A DNA stretch of 64,000 nucleotides from CAJXVY01 sp965660355 (lineage in GTDB: Bacteria > Actinomycetota > Actinomycetes > Actinomycetales > Microbacteriaceae): positions 50,849-114,848 of the forward strand of contig CBFHZN010000003.1 of assembly GCA_965660355.1 (NCBI GenBank). The letters run 5' to 3'. The translations under genes and the position numbers were made by a program. Under the pieces are notes generated by a model. That model was not told the origin of the DNA, did no database searches, and saw nothing but the letters and a program-made list of their open reading frames with translations. Shown piece by piece: positions 52,153 through 60,090 of the stretch. Every line of letters starts with the position of its first letter. Position 1 is the stretch's first letter.

Positions 52153-53256
52153 TTAATCGGCTTTTAAATTGTTTATTTTAATATTAAATGCTAGTTCTTC
52201 AATTAGTATTTGAGTAGAAGAGCTATAAGAATATTCTCCTCTTAACAATATAACACCTTTTGAGTTTTTAGCCACGGCTCTCTTACGTTTTAAACTATCA
52301 GTTGTTTGTTCTGTTTCTATATCAAAACTAAAACCATTTACTTTTTCATAGCTTGTCGGAGATTTTTCTCGATTTAAGGCATTTATTTGTTCAACTATTT
52401 CGGGATTTAAAGATTCTAACTCAGTAGAGTCTTTAACACATGATTGGATTTGAAAATCTAATGATTCTAACAATTCTAATATTTTTGATAGTATACTTCT
52501 TAAAATAAAAAGAATAACAATTATCCCACCGTTTATATTTTTATACTTTTTTACTTGAGTATCTAATTCTCCACCAATTAGGGAAGGTGCTGGGGGAGAT
52601 GGGATAGGGATTAAAGGGATAGCTTTTAAAGAAATTTCAGTAGCTATTAATATTCCTTGCAGTATCCCTAAAGCTTTTAAAGTACTATCTATAACATTAA
52701 AAGTTATATTTAATTGTTTTACAAGCTTATTTCTCCTTTCTATAATCTTTTTTAATTTATTTTGATCAGGGCAAAAGTTTGGGGGTTTGTTCTTTTTAAG
52801 TAATGCTTCTGATATTTTAGAGATTCCAAAGTTTACTAATAGGGTTAAGATTATAGGTATTAAAGTATATTTTAAAGTTTTTATAAGATCTCTTAATTTC
52901 TTTTGTTGTAGTTGTTCAAAATTAGTATTTGAAAGGTTTAACTGGGTAATTTCTGGGGAGGTTAGGGGGAGTTGTTCGGTTATTTCTTCATCAAATCCTT
53001 CTTTTAAGGATTTTAATCTTATTACTCCTAAGTTTTCCCTTATTTCTCCTGATAGCCTGTATATTTTTTTTGTAGATTCACTAAATTCTGGGGATGATAT
53101 TGTTATTGTGGGGAGTTGGGTTGGGGTGAATTGTAATGAAAATTCTCCCTCACTATTAGAGGTAGTTGTATTATCTCCATAGGAAATTATTACCCCCTTA
53201 AGTGGATTTTTTGATTTATCTACTACTACCCCATATATGATTTTTTCTTCACCCAT
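52153..53256 (-). CDS. Baseplate-linked protein with carboxypeptidase-regulatory-like domain
   Basis: The 367-residue protein starts with a transthyretin-fold, CarboxypepD_reg-like domain (6-75: YGVVVDKSKNPLKGVIISYG, then TTSNSEGEFSLQF). This domain is typical of Bacteroidota outer-membrane proteins. It is followed by hydrophobic helices at about 128-153, 195-225 and 240-262 separated by a basic coiled coil. The gene lies between the spike and gp25 genes. Hydrophobic helices could insert in the host envelope or belong to a tape-measure-like or hub component; neither is proven. Confidence 0.6.
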   Translation of the reverse strand: MGEEKIIYGVVVDKSKNPLKGVIISYGDNTTTSNSEGEFSLQFTPTQLPTITISSPEFSESTKKIYRLSGEIRENLGVIRLKSLKEGFDEEITEQLPLTSPEITQLNLSNTNFEQLQQKKLRDLIKTLKYTLIPIILTLLVNFGISKISEALLKKNKPPNFCPDQNKLKKIIERRNKLVKQLNITFNVIDSTLKALGILQGILIATEISLKAIPLIPIPSPPAPSLIGGELDTQVKKYKNINGGIIVILFILRSILSKILELLESLDFQIQSCVKDSTELESLNPEIVEQINALNREKSPTSYEKVNGFSFDIETEQTTDSLKRKRAVAKNSKGVILLRGEYSYSSSTQILIEELAFNIKINNLKAD

Positions 53257-54455
53257 TATATAGTTTTGCTAGTTTTAGATACAAATCTAGAGGTTTGTAT
53301 TTTTGTTTTCATATTCTCCACTTGGGTTTTTAAAGAAGAGGCTGCAGTGTTAATGGGAGTATTAGGGGAAGGAACCCCTCCAGGCCATGACATATCAAAC
53401 TCTAATACAGAACATAAGGTATTTAATGAGGTTAATAAGAAATTAAAGTCTCTCATAAAGGCATCACCTAATATTAGTGATTCACTTGCATTTTCATCTC
53501 CCAATAATACATTTTTAGCATCAACATATAAATTTTTTGATTTAACATTTACATATTCATTGGTTGATAAATTAATCCCTTTATTAGAACCTATAAATAT
53601 GCTATCTTCTTTTGAGTTTATTATAATTCTATCAGAATTTAATATTATTTGGGGGTTAAAGTAATTATTTAGGGTTTTTGCTCTACCTATAGAGTTGAAT
53701 TTATTAAACCTGTTAATTATACTGTCATCAAACTCTAGTTTTTGGAATGATGTTAAATATATTGTGGATAAATCTTTATTTATATTTTCTACAGTTGGAA
53801 CCCAACCTTCACTTTTGATTTGAGGGGATTGACCATTTCTTAAAATTGTGATGGGGTCACCTTCATCCCCAATGCTAGACCAATTATTTTTTAAACTGCT
53901 TTGGGATTTTGAAGTAGACCCGAATCTCAAACTTTGACCATTTCTTCCTTCATATATTATATCCCCAGTAAATGATAAAATTGGATGAATATTATCCTTT
54001 TCATTAAAAGTTGATTGAGAAGGGTTAGTTGGAGAATTTAAGATCTCACCCTCAGGTTTTCTAGGGTTTGGGAGAATATTGTGGTGTGGGGAATTCCATA
54101 AGTTAATTCCTGAGATGTAATATTGGGTTGGGGTGAAGTTGGATGATGGTTGAATAGAAGAAGGAGAAGAAGTAATTAAAACTAATTCACCCACTAAAGG
54201 GTATGTTTTTTGGTTGGAAAATAAAGGTTTAGCTACTTTTGTGGGTACTCCAACATTATTAATACCTACATTTTCATATATAATAGTACCAATAGATGAA
54301 TATTCCCCTAATTCTTTAAATTGGGGATGGTTTTCATCCATTATTATATCTGTTACTCTCCCTACTACTAAAGAAGATCCTTTTGAAGGTTGACTATTAG
54401 ATTGGGGAGGGGTAGAGTTTTTAATTACCCCACCTAACCCTTCTTTACTTATCAT
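53256..54455 (-). CDS. Baseplate hub/spike protein, gp5-like without lysozyme
   Basis: The 399-residue protein has a gp5-type OB-fold start (about 25-115: SSLVVGRVTDIIMDENHPQF, then VGELVLITSSPS), a middle with DIIYEGRNGQSLRFGST and DPITILRNGQ typical of phage spike proteins, and a C-terminal set of short repeats (ILNSDRIIINSKEDSIFIGS, then INLSTNEYVNVKSKNLYVDA) that fits a trimeric beta-helix. The lysozyme domain of T4 gp5 is absent, as in many marine relatives. It should tip the tail tube. Confidence 0.85.
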   Translation of the reverse strand: MISKEGLGGVIKNSTPPQSNSQPSKGSSLVVGRVTDIIMDENHPQFKELGEYSSIGTIIYENVGINNVGVPTKVAKPLFSNQKTYPLVGELVLITSSPSSIQPSSNFTPTQYYISGINLWNSPHHNILPNPRKPEGEILNSPTNPSQSTFNEKDNIHPILSFTGDIIYEGRNGQSLRFGSTSKSQSSLKNNWSSIGDEGDPITILRNGQSPQIKSEGWVPTVENINKDLSTIYLTSFQKLEFDDSIINRFNKFNSIGRAKTLNNYFNPQIILNSDRIIINSKEDSIFIGSNKGINLSTNEYVNVKSKNLYVDAKNVLLGDENASESLILGDAFMRDFNFLLTSLNTLCSVLEFDMSWPGGVPSPNTPINTAASSLKTQVENMKTKIQTSRFVSKTSKTI

Positions 54456-54789
54456 TTTTAGGTTTAAATTTTTCTACTTCATTTAAAAGTTGTTGTTTTT
54501 CTTCTTCGGTCATTCCAAATCCTTCCTCCTCACTTCTACCACTTGAGAGAGCACGTTGGATGATAGTTGACATTTTTATTAATTGCTCATCATTCTTTAA
54601 CCCTAATTCCATATATTCTTTAATAAGCGGAACAATTAAAGTTGCATCTCCTATATCAGTTACTAGGGGTTTTAATTCCCCAATTAAGGCATAGATTTGT
54701 TTTTCCTTGGATTTTTGATTGTTATATATTTCTTGGAGAATATCAGAAAATTTTTTATTTCCAAACACATTAGATTCTAAATTACTCAT
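54445..54789 (-). CDS. Conserved helical phage protein
   Basis: The 114-residue protein contains NKKFSDILQEIYNNQKSKEK, then LIGELKPLVTDIGDATLIVP and LIKEYMELGLKNDEQLIKM, a block I recall as conserved across marine T4-like phages next to the spike gene. It is all helical and acidic at the C-terminus. It overlaps the spike gene by 11 bases. Role unknown; a baseplate assembly factor is plausible. Confidence 0.65.
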   Translation of the reverse strand: MSNLESNVFGNKKFSDILQEIYNNQKSKEKQIYALIGELKPLVTDIGDATLIVPLIKEYMELGLKNDEQLIKMSTIIQRALSSGRSEEEGFGMTEEEKQQLLNEVEKFKPKNDK

Positions 54790-54800
54790 ATTGTTTTATT

Positions 54801-54809
54801 GATAAATAT
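54801..54809 (-). promoter_or_regulatory. Late-type motif variant ATATTTATC
   Basis: The minus strand reads CTTATATTTATCAATA 12 bases before the ATG at 54789, at the head of the spike-wedge gene run. Confidence 0.4.
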
Positions 54810-54813
54810 AAGA

Positions 54814-55782
54814 TTAGTGGACTTCTTCAAAATCTACATATCCATTTTCTAGGAAAAATGTATAATTTTTATGAAATATATCTTTTAAACGATTGGCAAT
54901 TTTTGTTATTTTAGGTGTTTTTACTTGGGGGTGGATTTCTCTAATATATATATAAGAGGTTTTTTTATTGAATGTATCTAATCCTTCTAAGTTTTTTCTT
55001 TTTCTGAATAATTCTAATATTGCATCTGCTATTTTAGCATTGTCTGTGTTTGGGAAAAGATCATAAATGTTTTCAGTTACATATTCAGTAAATACATCTA
55101 TAAATTCTGAAAGGTCCTCAATATAAGGTTTTTCATTTTCTAAAATATATGAATGGTTTGAGTCTTGATATAAATCTTCAATTTGTGAATTATTTACCTT
55201 ATTTAGGTAGTTTTTTTCATTATAAGTTATAAGCCATCTTTTAACAATAGTACCAAAATATGAATATGCTTTTGGTGGAGTTAATTTTTTTAATTTCTCT
55301 TTACATTTATTAACAATATCATTTTCTTCCTCTTCACATAAACATTGGGTGCAACTTCCACTACATTGGTTATAAGAGGATAATTGGGGAGTTATAGTAA
55401 TTGAATCTATAAATGCATGAATCTGTGATTGAGTTACCTTATCAGCATAATTGACATATTTCTCAAAATCCCCTTCGTATTCACATTTAAAATCTTTAGT
55501 AATAATTTTATTTATACGTTTTTGAAGATTGGTTGTATGGTTATATAAATGGATTTTAGATAATAGAAATACAATAATTTCATGTTGTAAATCCTCTAAT
55601 TCTTCTACATCAGTATGATAAAATTTAAAAGTATGGATTATATTTTGGGTTAATTTGAAAAAGGCATAGTGTATTTTACTCTCATATATCTTGCTACGTT
55701 GGTAAGGACTCTCAGTTTTATTATATAAAATAATAGCATCTTCTGTCTCCTGAGTAAAATAATTTTTTGATTTTCTAGGCAT
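54814..55782 (-). CDS. Late sigma factor, gp55-like
   Basis: The 322-residue protein looks like a T4 gp55-type sigma factor of the marine branch: NYFTQETEDAIILYNKTESP (7-26), FFKLTQNIIHTFKFYHTDVE (41-60), then a region-2-like ELEDLQHEIIVFLLSKIHLY (61-80) and PPKAYSYFGTIVKRWLITYN (169-188). Residues 82-165 insert extra sequence with a Cys group C140, C144, C147, C149. T4 gp55 is 185 residues. It would direct host RNA polymerase to late promoters such as the ATATTTATAA motifs here. The call rests on recalled homologues and should be tested by profile search. Confidence 0.72.
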   Translation of the reverse strand: MPRKSKNYFTQETEDAIILYNKTESPYQRSKIYESKIHYAFFKLTQNIIHTFKFYHTDVEELEDLQHEIIVFLLSKIHLYNHTTNLQKRINKIITKDFKCEYEGDFEKYVNYADKVTQSQIHAFIDSITITPQLSSYNQCSGSCTQCLCEEEENDIVNKCKEKLKKLTPPKAYSYFGTIVKRWLITYNEKNYLNKVNNSQIEDLYQDSNHSYILENEKPYIEDLSEFIDVFTEYVTENIYDLFPNTDNAKIADAILELFRKRKNLEGLDTFNKKTSYIYIREIHPQVKTPKITKIANRLKDIFHKNYTFFLENGYVDFEEVH

Positions 55783-56074
55783 CTTGGGTTATATTTTTAA
55801 GGGTGAAATCGTTTAATATTTCTTGAACTTTTAATATTGATTGAAATATCATCCCAACATCATCATCCTTTTCAAACATCCCGGCATTATCTATCTCTTT
55901 TAACTTTGCATCAGATGCTTCTATCACTCTAGAAAGTTGATCTAAATATTGTAAGTATCCAACAACTATATCCTCCTGTTTTTCATTTTTTCTTAAGAGA
56001 TTTAAAGTGGTATATGCTAAAACAAGAGAGGTTATAAAGAAAAAAGAAGATATTATTATTAATGTTAACATCAT
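55775..56074 (-). CDS. Single-pass membrane protein
   Basis: The 99-residue protein has an N-terminal membrane helix (about 3-27, LIIISSFFFITSLVLAYTTL) and a cytoplasmic-looking acidic helical tail. It overlaps the sigma gene by eight bases. It lacks holin features beyond the single helix. Function unknown. Confidence 0.6.
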   Translation of the reverse strand: MMLTLIIISSFFFITSLVLAYTTLNLLRKNEKQEDIVVGYLQYLDQLSRVIEASDAKLKEIDNAGMFEKDDDVGMIFQSILKVQEILNDFTLKNITQDA

Positions 56075-56075
56075 A

Positions 56076-56870
56076 TTATAAATTATTTAATAAGTTTTGT
56101 AATCCTTCACTTTTTATTGAAGTTAAAGCCTTAGTTTTTGTTGATAACTTCTTGGAAGTGTTGGGTTTTGTCCCTAATATACTATCTTTTTGTTTAATTT
56201 CCAAGGATGTCTTACCCCCATTAAGAGAAGTTAACCAATCACGTTCCCACTCAATACGAGCTGCCATTAAATCTGCCTGGTGGAGGATATAAGGTAGGGA
56301 AGTTCTTAATTTTTGTTCTGGGGAATATGATATATAATATTTTTTATTTGCTTCATCATACAACCCATCATGGATTTGGATTGCTACCATCTCATTAAAG
56401 GTATATTGAATACCGTGGGACTGGAGGAGAAATAATCCTCTATCTGGAACTGATGCAAATGGGACTTTAGTGTTGAACATGTAGTCTTCTCCTAATTTCT
56501 CTTTTCTCCAATTATCTGTTTGAGATATGTAAGCATCATTATCCTCATCTCCCATCTTACCTAAATCATGATTTAATGCTGAGAATACTAGTTCCTCTTT
56601 TGTAAAGGTAGACATATCAGCATTTTCACTTTCCCATAATTCATATTGTTTAAGAGAACACCTTATAACACGTAAAACATGTTCTACATAACCTCCTGGG
56701 AAGGCGTTGTGGTACTCTTTCTTATGAGCTGCGGGCATTAACATTAAACGTTCAGCATATTTCTCATAAAATTCTAATAATTTTTCTTTCCTGGGGGGTG
56801 ATATATGTTGATCAATGCAGGCTAATAACTTAACCCAATTTTCCTGGATTTGTTCTGGGGATAATTTCAT
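56076..56870 (-). CDS. HD-domain phosphohydrolase
   Basis: The 264-residue protein has an HD-type metal site: H64 (GGYVEHVLRV), HD at 101-102 (ALNHDLGKMG), then LLQSHGI (about 150), IQIHDG (about 164) and HQADLMAARI (about 197). HD hydrolases act on nucleotides such as dNTPs or cyclic and alarmone nucleotides. The C-terminal 45 residues are a basic extension. An exact TATAAATA lies 8 bases upstream. It is conserved beside gp55-like genes in marine phages by my recollection; substrate unknown. Confidence 0.8.
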   Translation of the reverse strand: MKLSPEQIQENWVKLLACIDQHISPPRKEKLLEFYEKYAERLMLMPAAHKKEYHNAFPGGYVEHVLRVIRCSLKQYELWESENADMSTFTKEELVFSALNHDLGKMGDEDNDAYISQTDNWRKEKLGEDYMFNTKVPFASVPDRGLFLLQSHGIQYTFNEMVAIQIHDGLYDEANKKYYISYSPEQKLRTSLPYILHQADLMAARIEWERDWLTSLNGGKTSLEIKQKDSILGTKPNTSKKLSTKTKALTSIKSEGLQNLLNNL

Positions 56871-56877
56871 AACTTAA

Positions 56878-56885
56878 TATTTATA
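56878..56885 (-). promoter_or_regulatory. TATAAATA box (T4-late consensus)
   Basis: The minus strand reads AATAGTATAAATATTAAG. The exact T4 late consensus TATAAATA ends eight bases before the ATG at 56870, ahead of the HD and sigma genes. Confidence 0.5.
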
Positions 56886-56895
56886 CTATTTAATT

Positions 56896-57063
56896 TTATT
56901 CTTCTCTCTCAATTATTGAATCTATATCATCTTTCAATTCAAATATATCTTGTAATACTGCCTGGCTTTTATAGATATCATTTTCATTAAATGATAATTT
57001 TAAACGTCTAAGCATCCCATCTAATGTTTGCATACGTCTTAATAGTAACTCCTTATTTCTCAT
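56896..57063 (-). CDS. 55-residue helical protein
   Basis: A frame from ATG 57063 to TAA 56896 encodes MRNKELLLRRMQTLDGMLRR and an acidic helical C-terminus ending IEREE. Charge pattern and length suggest a small coiled coil. It fills the gap between the HD gene and the 138-aa gene. The 91 bases upstream hold only A+T-rich sequence. Function unknown. Confidence 0.65.
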   Translation of the reverse strand: MRNKELLLRRMQTLDGMLRRLKLSFNENDIYKSQAVLQDIFELKDDIDSIIEREE

Positions 57064-57154
57064 TCTATTTTTTTATTTAACATTTTTATTAATTATCTTA
57101 ACATATTTTCTATATATTAAAAATAAATACATTTGTGAAGTTAATATAAATAAT

Positions 57155-57571
57155 TTACTCAGACAAGGACTCTTTTAAATTTTTTAAAAACTTATTTAAA
57201 TGTGCACATTTTTCATACTCCTCCACACCTTCAAAGTGTTTTATAGAAAGAGATAAATACTTTTTAAAAAGTTTAAGATCTATAAATTTTAAATATTCAC
57301 CATCTTCTACATCCACCTCCTTAATCCAACAATATGCCCTAACATACATAAGATGTTCCCCAGCCTCATCTAACTGCCCTAAATTAAACTCAGTATTAGA
57401 TTTAGAAAACACATCAATAATTGAATTTTTAAATGTTTTCCCATTCTTTATCAATTTGATAAACATTTTTACTTTAAAAGTAGATGAATTTTTAAAATCT
57501 TCTAAATTAGAGGTTTCATCATTCATTTTCCAATTATCACTAAATAAACCAAATATCTTATCTGCATCCAT
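57155..57571 (-). CDS. Unknown helical protein
   Basis: The 138-residue soluble protein begins MDADKIFGLFSDNWKMNDET and is helical with a tetratricopeptide-like look at about 65-130 (LDEAGEHLMYVRAYCWIKEV, SIKHFEGVEEYEKCAHLNKF). No family is recognised. It stands alone between A+T-rich gaps. Confidence 0.6.
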   Translation of the reverse strand: MDADKIFGLFSDNWKMNDETSNLEDFKNSSTFKVKMFIKLIKNGKTFKNSIIDVFSKSNTEFNLGQLDEAGEHLMYVRAYCWIKEVDVEDGEYLKFIDLKLFKKYLSLSIKHFEGVEEYEKCAHLNKFLKNLKESLSE

Positions 57572-57610
57572 ATTCCATATATTTTATATGATATAAATAG
57601 ATTTAACGTG

Positions 57611-57856
57611 TTAATTAGTTGAATTAAACGTTTCAATTAGTGATTTTAAGGATGATATTTCTTCCTCAAGGGATTTAATAATTTCCTCTTCTTGTCTGTA
57701 AGCCTTTATAGGATTCACAAAATCAGGATTGATGGGGTGATATTGCCATAACTCATCCATACGTATAGTATGTTCAATTATTAAATTTTGGAGAATACAC
57801 ATTTTTACCTCTAATTCTTCTAAATCCATATTTGTTTGATTATACATATTATCCAT
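57611..57856 (-). CDS. Small coiled-coil protein
   Basis: The 81-residue protein is a helical hairpin: helix 1 about 11-30 (DLEELEVKMCILQNLIIEHT) and helix 2 about 52-77 (RQEEEIIKSLEEEISSLKSL). It overlaps the T5orf172-type gene by eight bases, so it may be translationally coupled with it. Function unknown. Confidence 0.6.
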   Translation of the reverse strand: MDNMYNQTNMDLEELEVKMCILQNLIIEHTIRMDELWQYHPINPDFVNPIKAYRQEEEIIKSLEEEISSLKSLIETFNSTN

Positions 57857-58295
57857 ATTTTTCTTTCATTTCATTAATTATATGGATAGCTTTTTCTAGA
57901 TCAACTTTGAAAAATTCTCTATCCTTCCTAACTCTAAACCTTTTTAAAGCTTCATGGACTGCTTTTTCAACTCTCATCCCATTAAAGCAACGAGATGTAT
58001 GTACTATCTCAAATTCACCAGGTACTCCAGTTTTAAATAATTGATTTGCACGTAAAGATGGATCATTATACGTATAACCTATCTTCAATAATCCAGGCAT
58101 AAACTCATTTTTTAAAACATACACATACTCACTTCCCTCACTATTACCATCAATTTTAGAATGATTTGTATAATACTCAACTTTCTCCCACCCATCATCA
58201 TCTATACTAACTGTATAAAAATTAGGGTCAGGGGAAAGGGGGGTTCTTTTATAGAGTTGTAGATTTTTTGCTTCTTCAACTGTAATTTTTTTCAT
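57849..58295 (-). CDS. T5orf172-type GIY-YIG-like nuclease
   Basis: The 148-residue protein carries a T5orf172/MUG113-type GIY-YIG core: EYVYVLKNEFMPGLLKIGYT (56-75), R82 in PSLRANQLF, TGVPGEFEIVH and a C-terminal Glu/His in EKAVHEALKRFR. This family is frequent in phages and may be a nuclease of uncertain target. The first 50 residues are an extra N-terminal region. The leader AAATAAAGGTTATG matches the early cassette, although no TTCGTATA box is seen. Confidence 0.8.
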   Translation of the reverse strand: MKKITVEEAKNLQLYKRTPLSPDPNFYTVSIDDDGWEKVEYYTNHSKIDGNSEGSEYVYVLKNEFMPGLLKIGYTYNDPSLRANQLFKTGVPGEFEIVHTSRCFNGMRVEKAVHEALKRFRVRKDREFFKVDLEKAIHIINEMKEKYG

Positions 58296-58316
58296 AACCT
58301 TTATTTAAATTTAACA

Positions 58317-58553
58317 CTAAAACCTTGCTTCTGCAATGCCCGATTTATACCAAGGTAAACCATTCCAATCTCTCTTAGCCTCTGCATGATCATCCTTAGA
58401 ATACTTAACTCCGTATATATAATACTCTGCGCGCGACTCATCACCCTCAGGTATAAAAGCGGGACCATCCCAATTATGCATTTTACCATCCATGTAATAT
58501 ACAATAGTACCATCAGGGGTACGCAACCGTTTATTCATTGTTTTTTCACTCAT
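58317..58553 (-). CDS. Small conserved phage protein with repeat-like WNGPA/NGLP motifs
   Basis: The 78-residue protein contains PDGTIVYYMDGKMHNWDGPA (14-33), then SRAEYYIYGVKYSKDDHAEA and RDWNGLPWYKSG. This belongs by recollection to a small conserved phage protein type with a 'W.GPA...eYyi.G' pattern and no known role. A different frame (58301-58513) is a shadow. It lies between the nuclease and the membrane peptide. Confidence 0.65.
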   Translation of the reverse strand: MSEKTMNKRLRTPDGTIVYYMDGKMHNWDGPAFIPEGDESRAEYYIYGVKYSKDDHAEAKRDWNGLPWYKSGIAEARF

Positions 58554-58559
58554 ATCTAT

Positions 58560-58700
58560 TTATTTTATTGTTTTTACAAAATCATTCAATACCCACCCAG
58601 CATAAAATGCAAAGCCTAGGTAATGGGATTGAGCATATGTTATAGCACATGCCAATATTAATACAATTTGTGTTGTTTGACGGATTCTTAATTCTAACAT
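58560..58700 (-). CDS. 46-residue membrane peptide
   Basis: A frame from ATG 58700 to TAA 58560 encodes MLELRIRQTTQIVLILACAI followed by a second, weaker hydrophobic stretch (YLGFAFYAGWVLND). It probably crosses or binds the membrane. An early-type promoter and the conserved leader AAATAAAGGTTATG precede it, which strongly supports the start. Function unknown. Confidence 0.65.
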   Translation of the reverse strand: MLELRIRQTTQIVLILACAITYAQSHYLGFAFYAGWVLNDFVKTIK

Positions 58701-58722
58701 AACCTTTATTTTTTAATTATGT

Positions 58723-58735
58723 TATAGTATACGAA
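58723..58735 (-). promoter_or_regulatory. Early-type promoter motif TTCGTATACTATA
   Basis: One base differs from the consensus. It lies 22 bases before the ATG at 58700. Confidence 0.6.
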
Positions 58736-58754
58736 AGAAATATTAGGGAAACAC

Positions 58755-59075
58755 TCATTTTTTGAATCCATCAACATTTAAAACAATCCCACCAGTACCC
58801 CTTAAAGTTATAGTGGTGGTTTGAAGAGGTGTGTAAATAAAACGATTAATACCACTTGGTAATATTATTCCTATAATGTGATTAGTAATAACGGGACTTG
58901 GAATATTTACAATATCTGTGATACTCCCCTCTAAACTGTTATTTGGTAGTGATTCTAATACCAAATAGGATGAACCTGAGGGATTTATGGTGGTAAAAGT
59001 GTATGGTATATCGGATGTGAGGGTTGTTGTGGAGCCCCCTCCCACTAATTCACTAAAGGGGTATATATTATTCAT
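58755..59075 (-). CDS. Small beta-rich virion-type protein
   Basis: The 106-residue protein is Thr/Ser/Ile/Pro-rich (SELVGGGSTTTLTSDIPYTF) and ends TGGIVLNVDGFKK. It looks like a head decoration or minor structural protein. Unlike its early-type neighbours it is preceded by a late-type motif containing TATAAATA, 14 bases upstream, which supports a late structural role. Confidence 0.6.
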   Translation of the reverse strand: MNNIYPFSELVGGGSTTTLTSDIPYTFTTINPSGSSYLVLESLPNNSLEGSITDIVNIPSPVITNHIIGIILPSGINRFIYTPLQTTTITLRGTGGIVLNVDGFKK

Positions 59076-59089
59076 CTTTTTTTTTTATT

Positions 59090-59098
59090 TATAAATAT
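59090..59098 (-). promoter_or_regulatory. Late-type motif ATATTTATA, with TATAAATA
   Basis: The minus strand reads CATATTTATAAATAAAAA before the ATG at 59075. It is the only late-type element I saw on this strand among the early-type genes. Confidence 0.5.
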
Positions 59099-59099
59099 G

Positions 59100-59509
59100 T
59101 TACCCTGGGATAAATAATAGAGATATATTAGTATATACCTTATCGATATTAAAAAATTTTGTTAAGGGAGGAGGTTGAATTTTTTGGAACCTTTATTTTT
59201 TTCGCATTTTCTGCCCTTTTATTTAATTTATGGGGGGAGTGGTTAAATTACATATACCTATTTTATTTTACGTGTTTACCTGCATTTTTTACATTAATAT
59301 ATTATTGATGTTAGGGTAGGTATGTTATTTAATATATAAAGATATATGACATCGATGTGAGAGGATCGTGTTCGAGGTGGAGGTGTGTCTAAGTCACAAC
59401 TCTCCACACCCCCGCCCATATGGACATCGGCGCGCGTGGGGCGATACTACCGACTATATATCATATATATACCGCCGGCGTACGTACCGCAAACTATCTT
59501 ATATAGAGA
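59100..59509. other. Non-coding region rich in palindromes
   Basis: No credible gene lies between 59076 and 59544. The left part is A+T-rich with a G-run motif (59231-59242). From about 59345 to 59500 the DNA turns visibly G+C-rich and holds closely spaced palindromes: ACATCGATGT (59349-59358), CATATG (59417-59422), GCCGGC (59474-59479) and GTACGTAC (59480-59487). GACATCG and TACCGC each occur twice, and GGTGTG/CACACC (59382-59387, 59405-59410) can pair. A replication origin, packaging site or structured RNA are options; none is proven. A plus-strand frame across it looks non-coding. Confidence 0.5.
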
Positions 59510-59530
59510 GGGGTCTTATAATTAGACCCC
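59510..59530. repeat. Inverted repeat GGGGTCT-TATAATT-AGACCCC
   Basis: Perfect seven-base arms flank a seven-base loop at the edge of the palindrome-rich region, 15 bases after the stop of the 67-aa gene. No T-run follows on either strand, so it is a weak terminator at best or a structural boundary. Confidence 0.6.
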
Positions 59531-59544
59531 CCACATCTATCATT

Positions 59545-59748
59545 TTATTTATTATCAAATTCTTCTATAAATGATTCAAATTGATTTAATAAAATACAAA
59601 ATGCATTTTCAGCATCAGTTGAAACAAAATCTTCACAATCATCATAATTAGATTCTTCAGTATCAAAATCAATAGATAAATCAATCATCTCTAATCTTAA
59701 TGCTTCAATTTTTGATTTAATTACATTCAATTTTTTTAAATTTTTCAT
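59545..59748 (-). CDS. Small acidic protein
   Basis: The 67-residue protein begins with a basic helix (MKNLKKLNVIKSKIEALRLE) and becomes very acidic (DFDTEESNYDDCEDFVSTDA). It is preceded by an early-type promoter and the conserved leader ending GTTATG. Small acidic early proteins often inhibit host enzymes or mimic DNA, but the target here is unknown. Confidence 0.65.
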   Translation of the reverse strand: MKNLKKLNVIKSKIEALRLEMIDLSIDFDTEESNYDDCEDFVSTDAENAFCILLNQFESFIEEFDNK

Positions 59749-59775
59749 AACTTTTATTTTTTAATTATAATATAA

Positions 59776-59787
59776 TATAATATACAA
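59776..59787 (-). promoter_or_regulatory. Early-type promoter motif TTGTATATTATA
   Basis: A T replaces C in TTYG. An extra TATAA repeat lengthens the A+T tract between motif and ATG (59748). Confidence 0.6.
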
Positions 59788-59795
59788 ACTATTTT

Positions 59796-60020
59796 TTAAT
59801 TATTTAAACCCATAAACATATTATTATTTTCAATCCATATCTCATTTTTTTCTTCAACATAATAAACACATATTCCTCTATAATCAAATCTATAATTATT
59901 TTTCAAATGTTCAACTATTTCACTATCAAATTCATTTACACCCATTTCAATAACTTCACTACAAGTTAAATCATTAAATTCATTAAAATTTTCATCAATA
60001 AACATTTCAATTTTTTTCAT
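59796..60020 (-). CDS. Small acidic protein
   Basis: The 74-residue protein begins MKKIEMFIDENFNEFNDLTC and is acidic with a central beta-type segment (YDYRGICVYYVEEKNEIWIE when read loosely around residues 44-64). No family is recognised. It is preceded by an early-type promoter at 60042-60053. Confidence 0.6.
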   Translation of the reverse strand: MKKIEMFIDENFNEFNDLTCSEVIEMGVNEFDSEIVEHLKNNYRFDYRGICVYYVEEKNEIWIENNNMFMGLNN

Positions 60021-60041
60021 ATTATTATTTTTTAATTATAA

Positions 60042-60053
60042 TATAATATACAA
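60042..60053 (-). promoter_or_regulatory. Early-type promoter motif TTGTATATTATA
   Basis: It lies 21 bases before the ATG at 60020 and shares the TAATTAAAAAATAAT leader. Confidence 0.6.
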
Positions 60054-60090
60054 ATTACTTTTTAATATTTTATATCCTATAAAATAAAAT

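Noticed and set aside
58301..58513. Alternative minus-strand frame of 70 residues
   Set aside because: It lies in another frame of the conserved 78-aa protein and resembles no protein.
59368..59574. Plus-strand 68-residue frame
   Set aside because: It crosses the palindromic island and the end of the 67-aa gene and has Arg/Tyr-rich composition unlike the other proteins.
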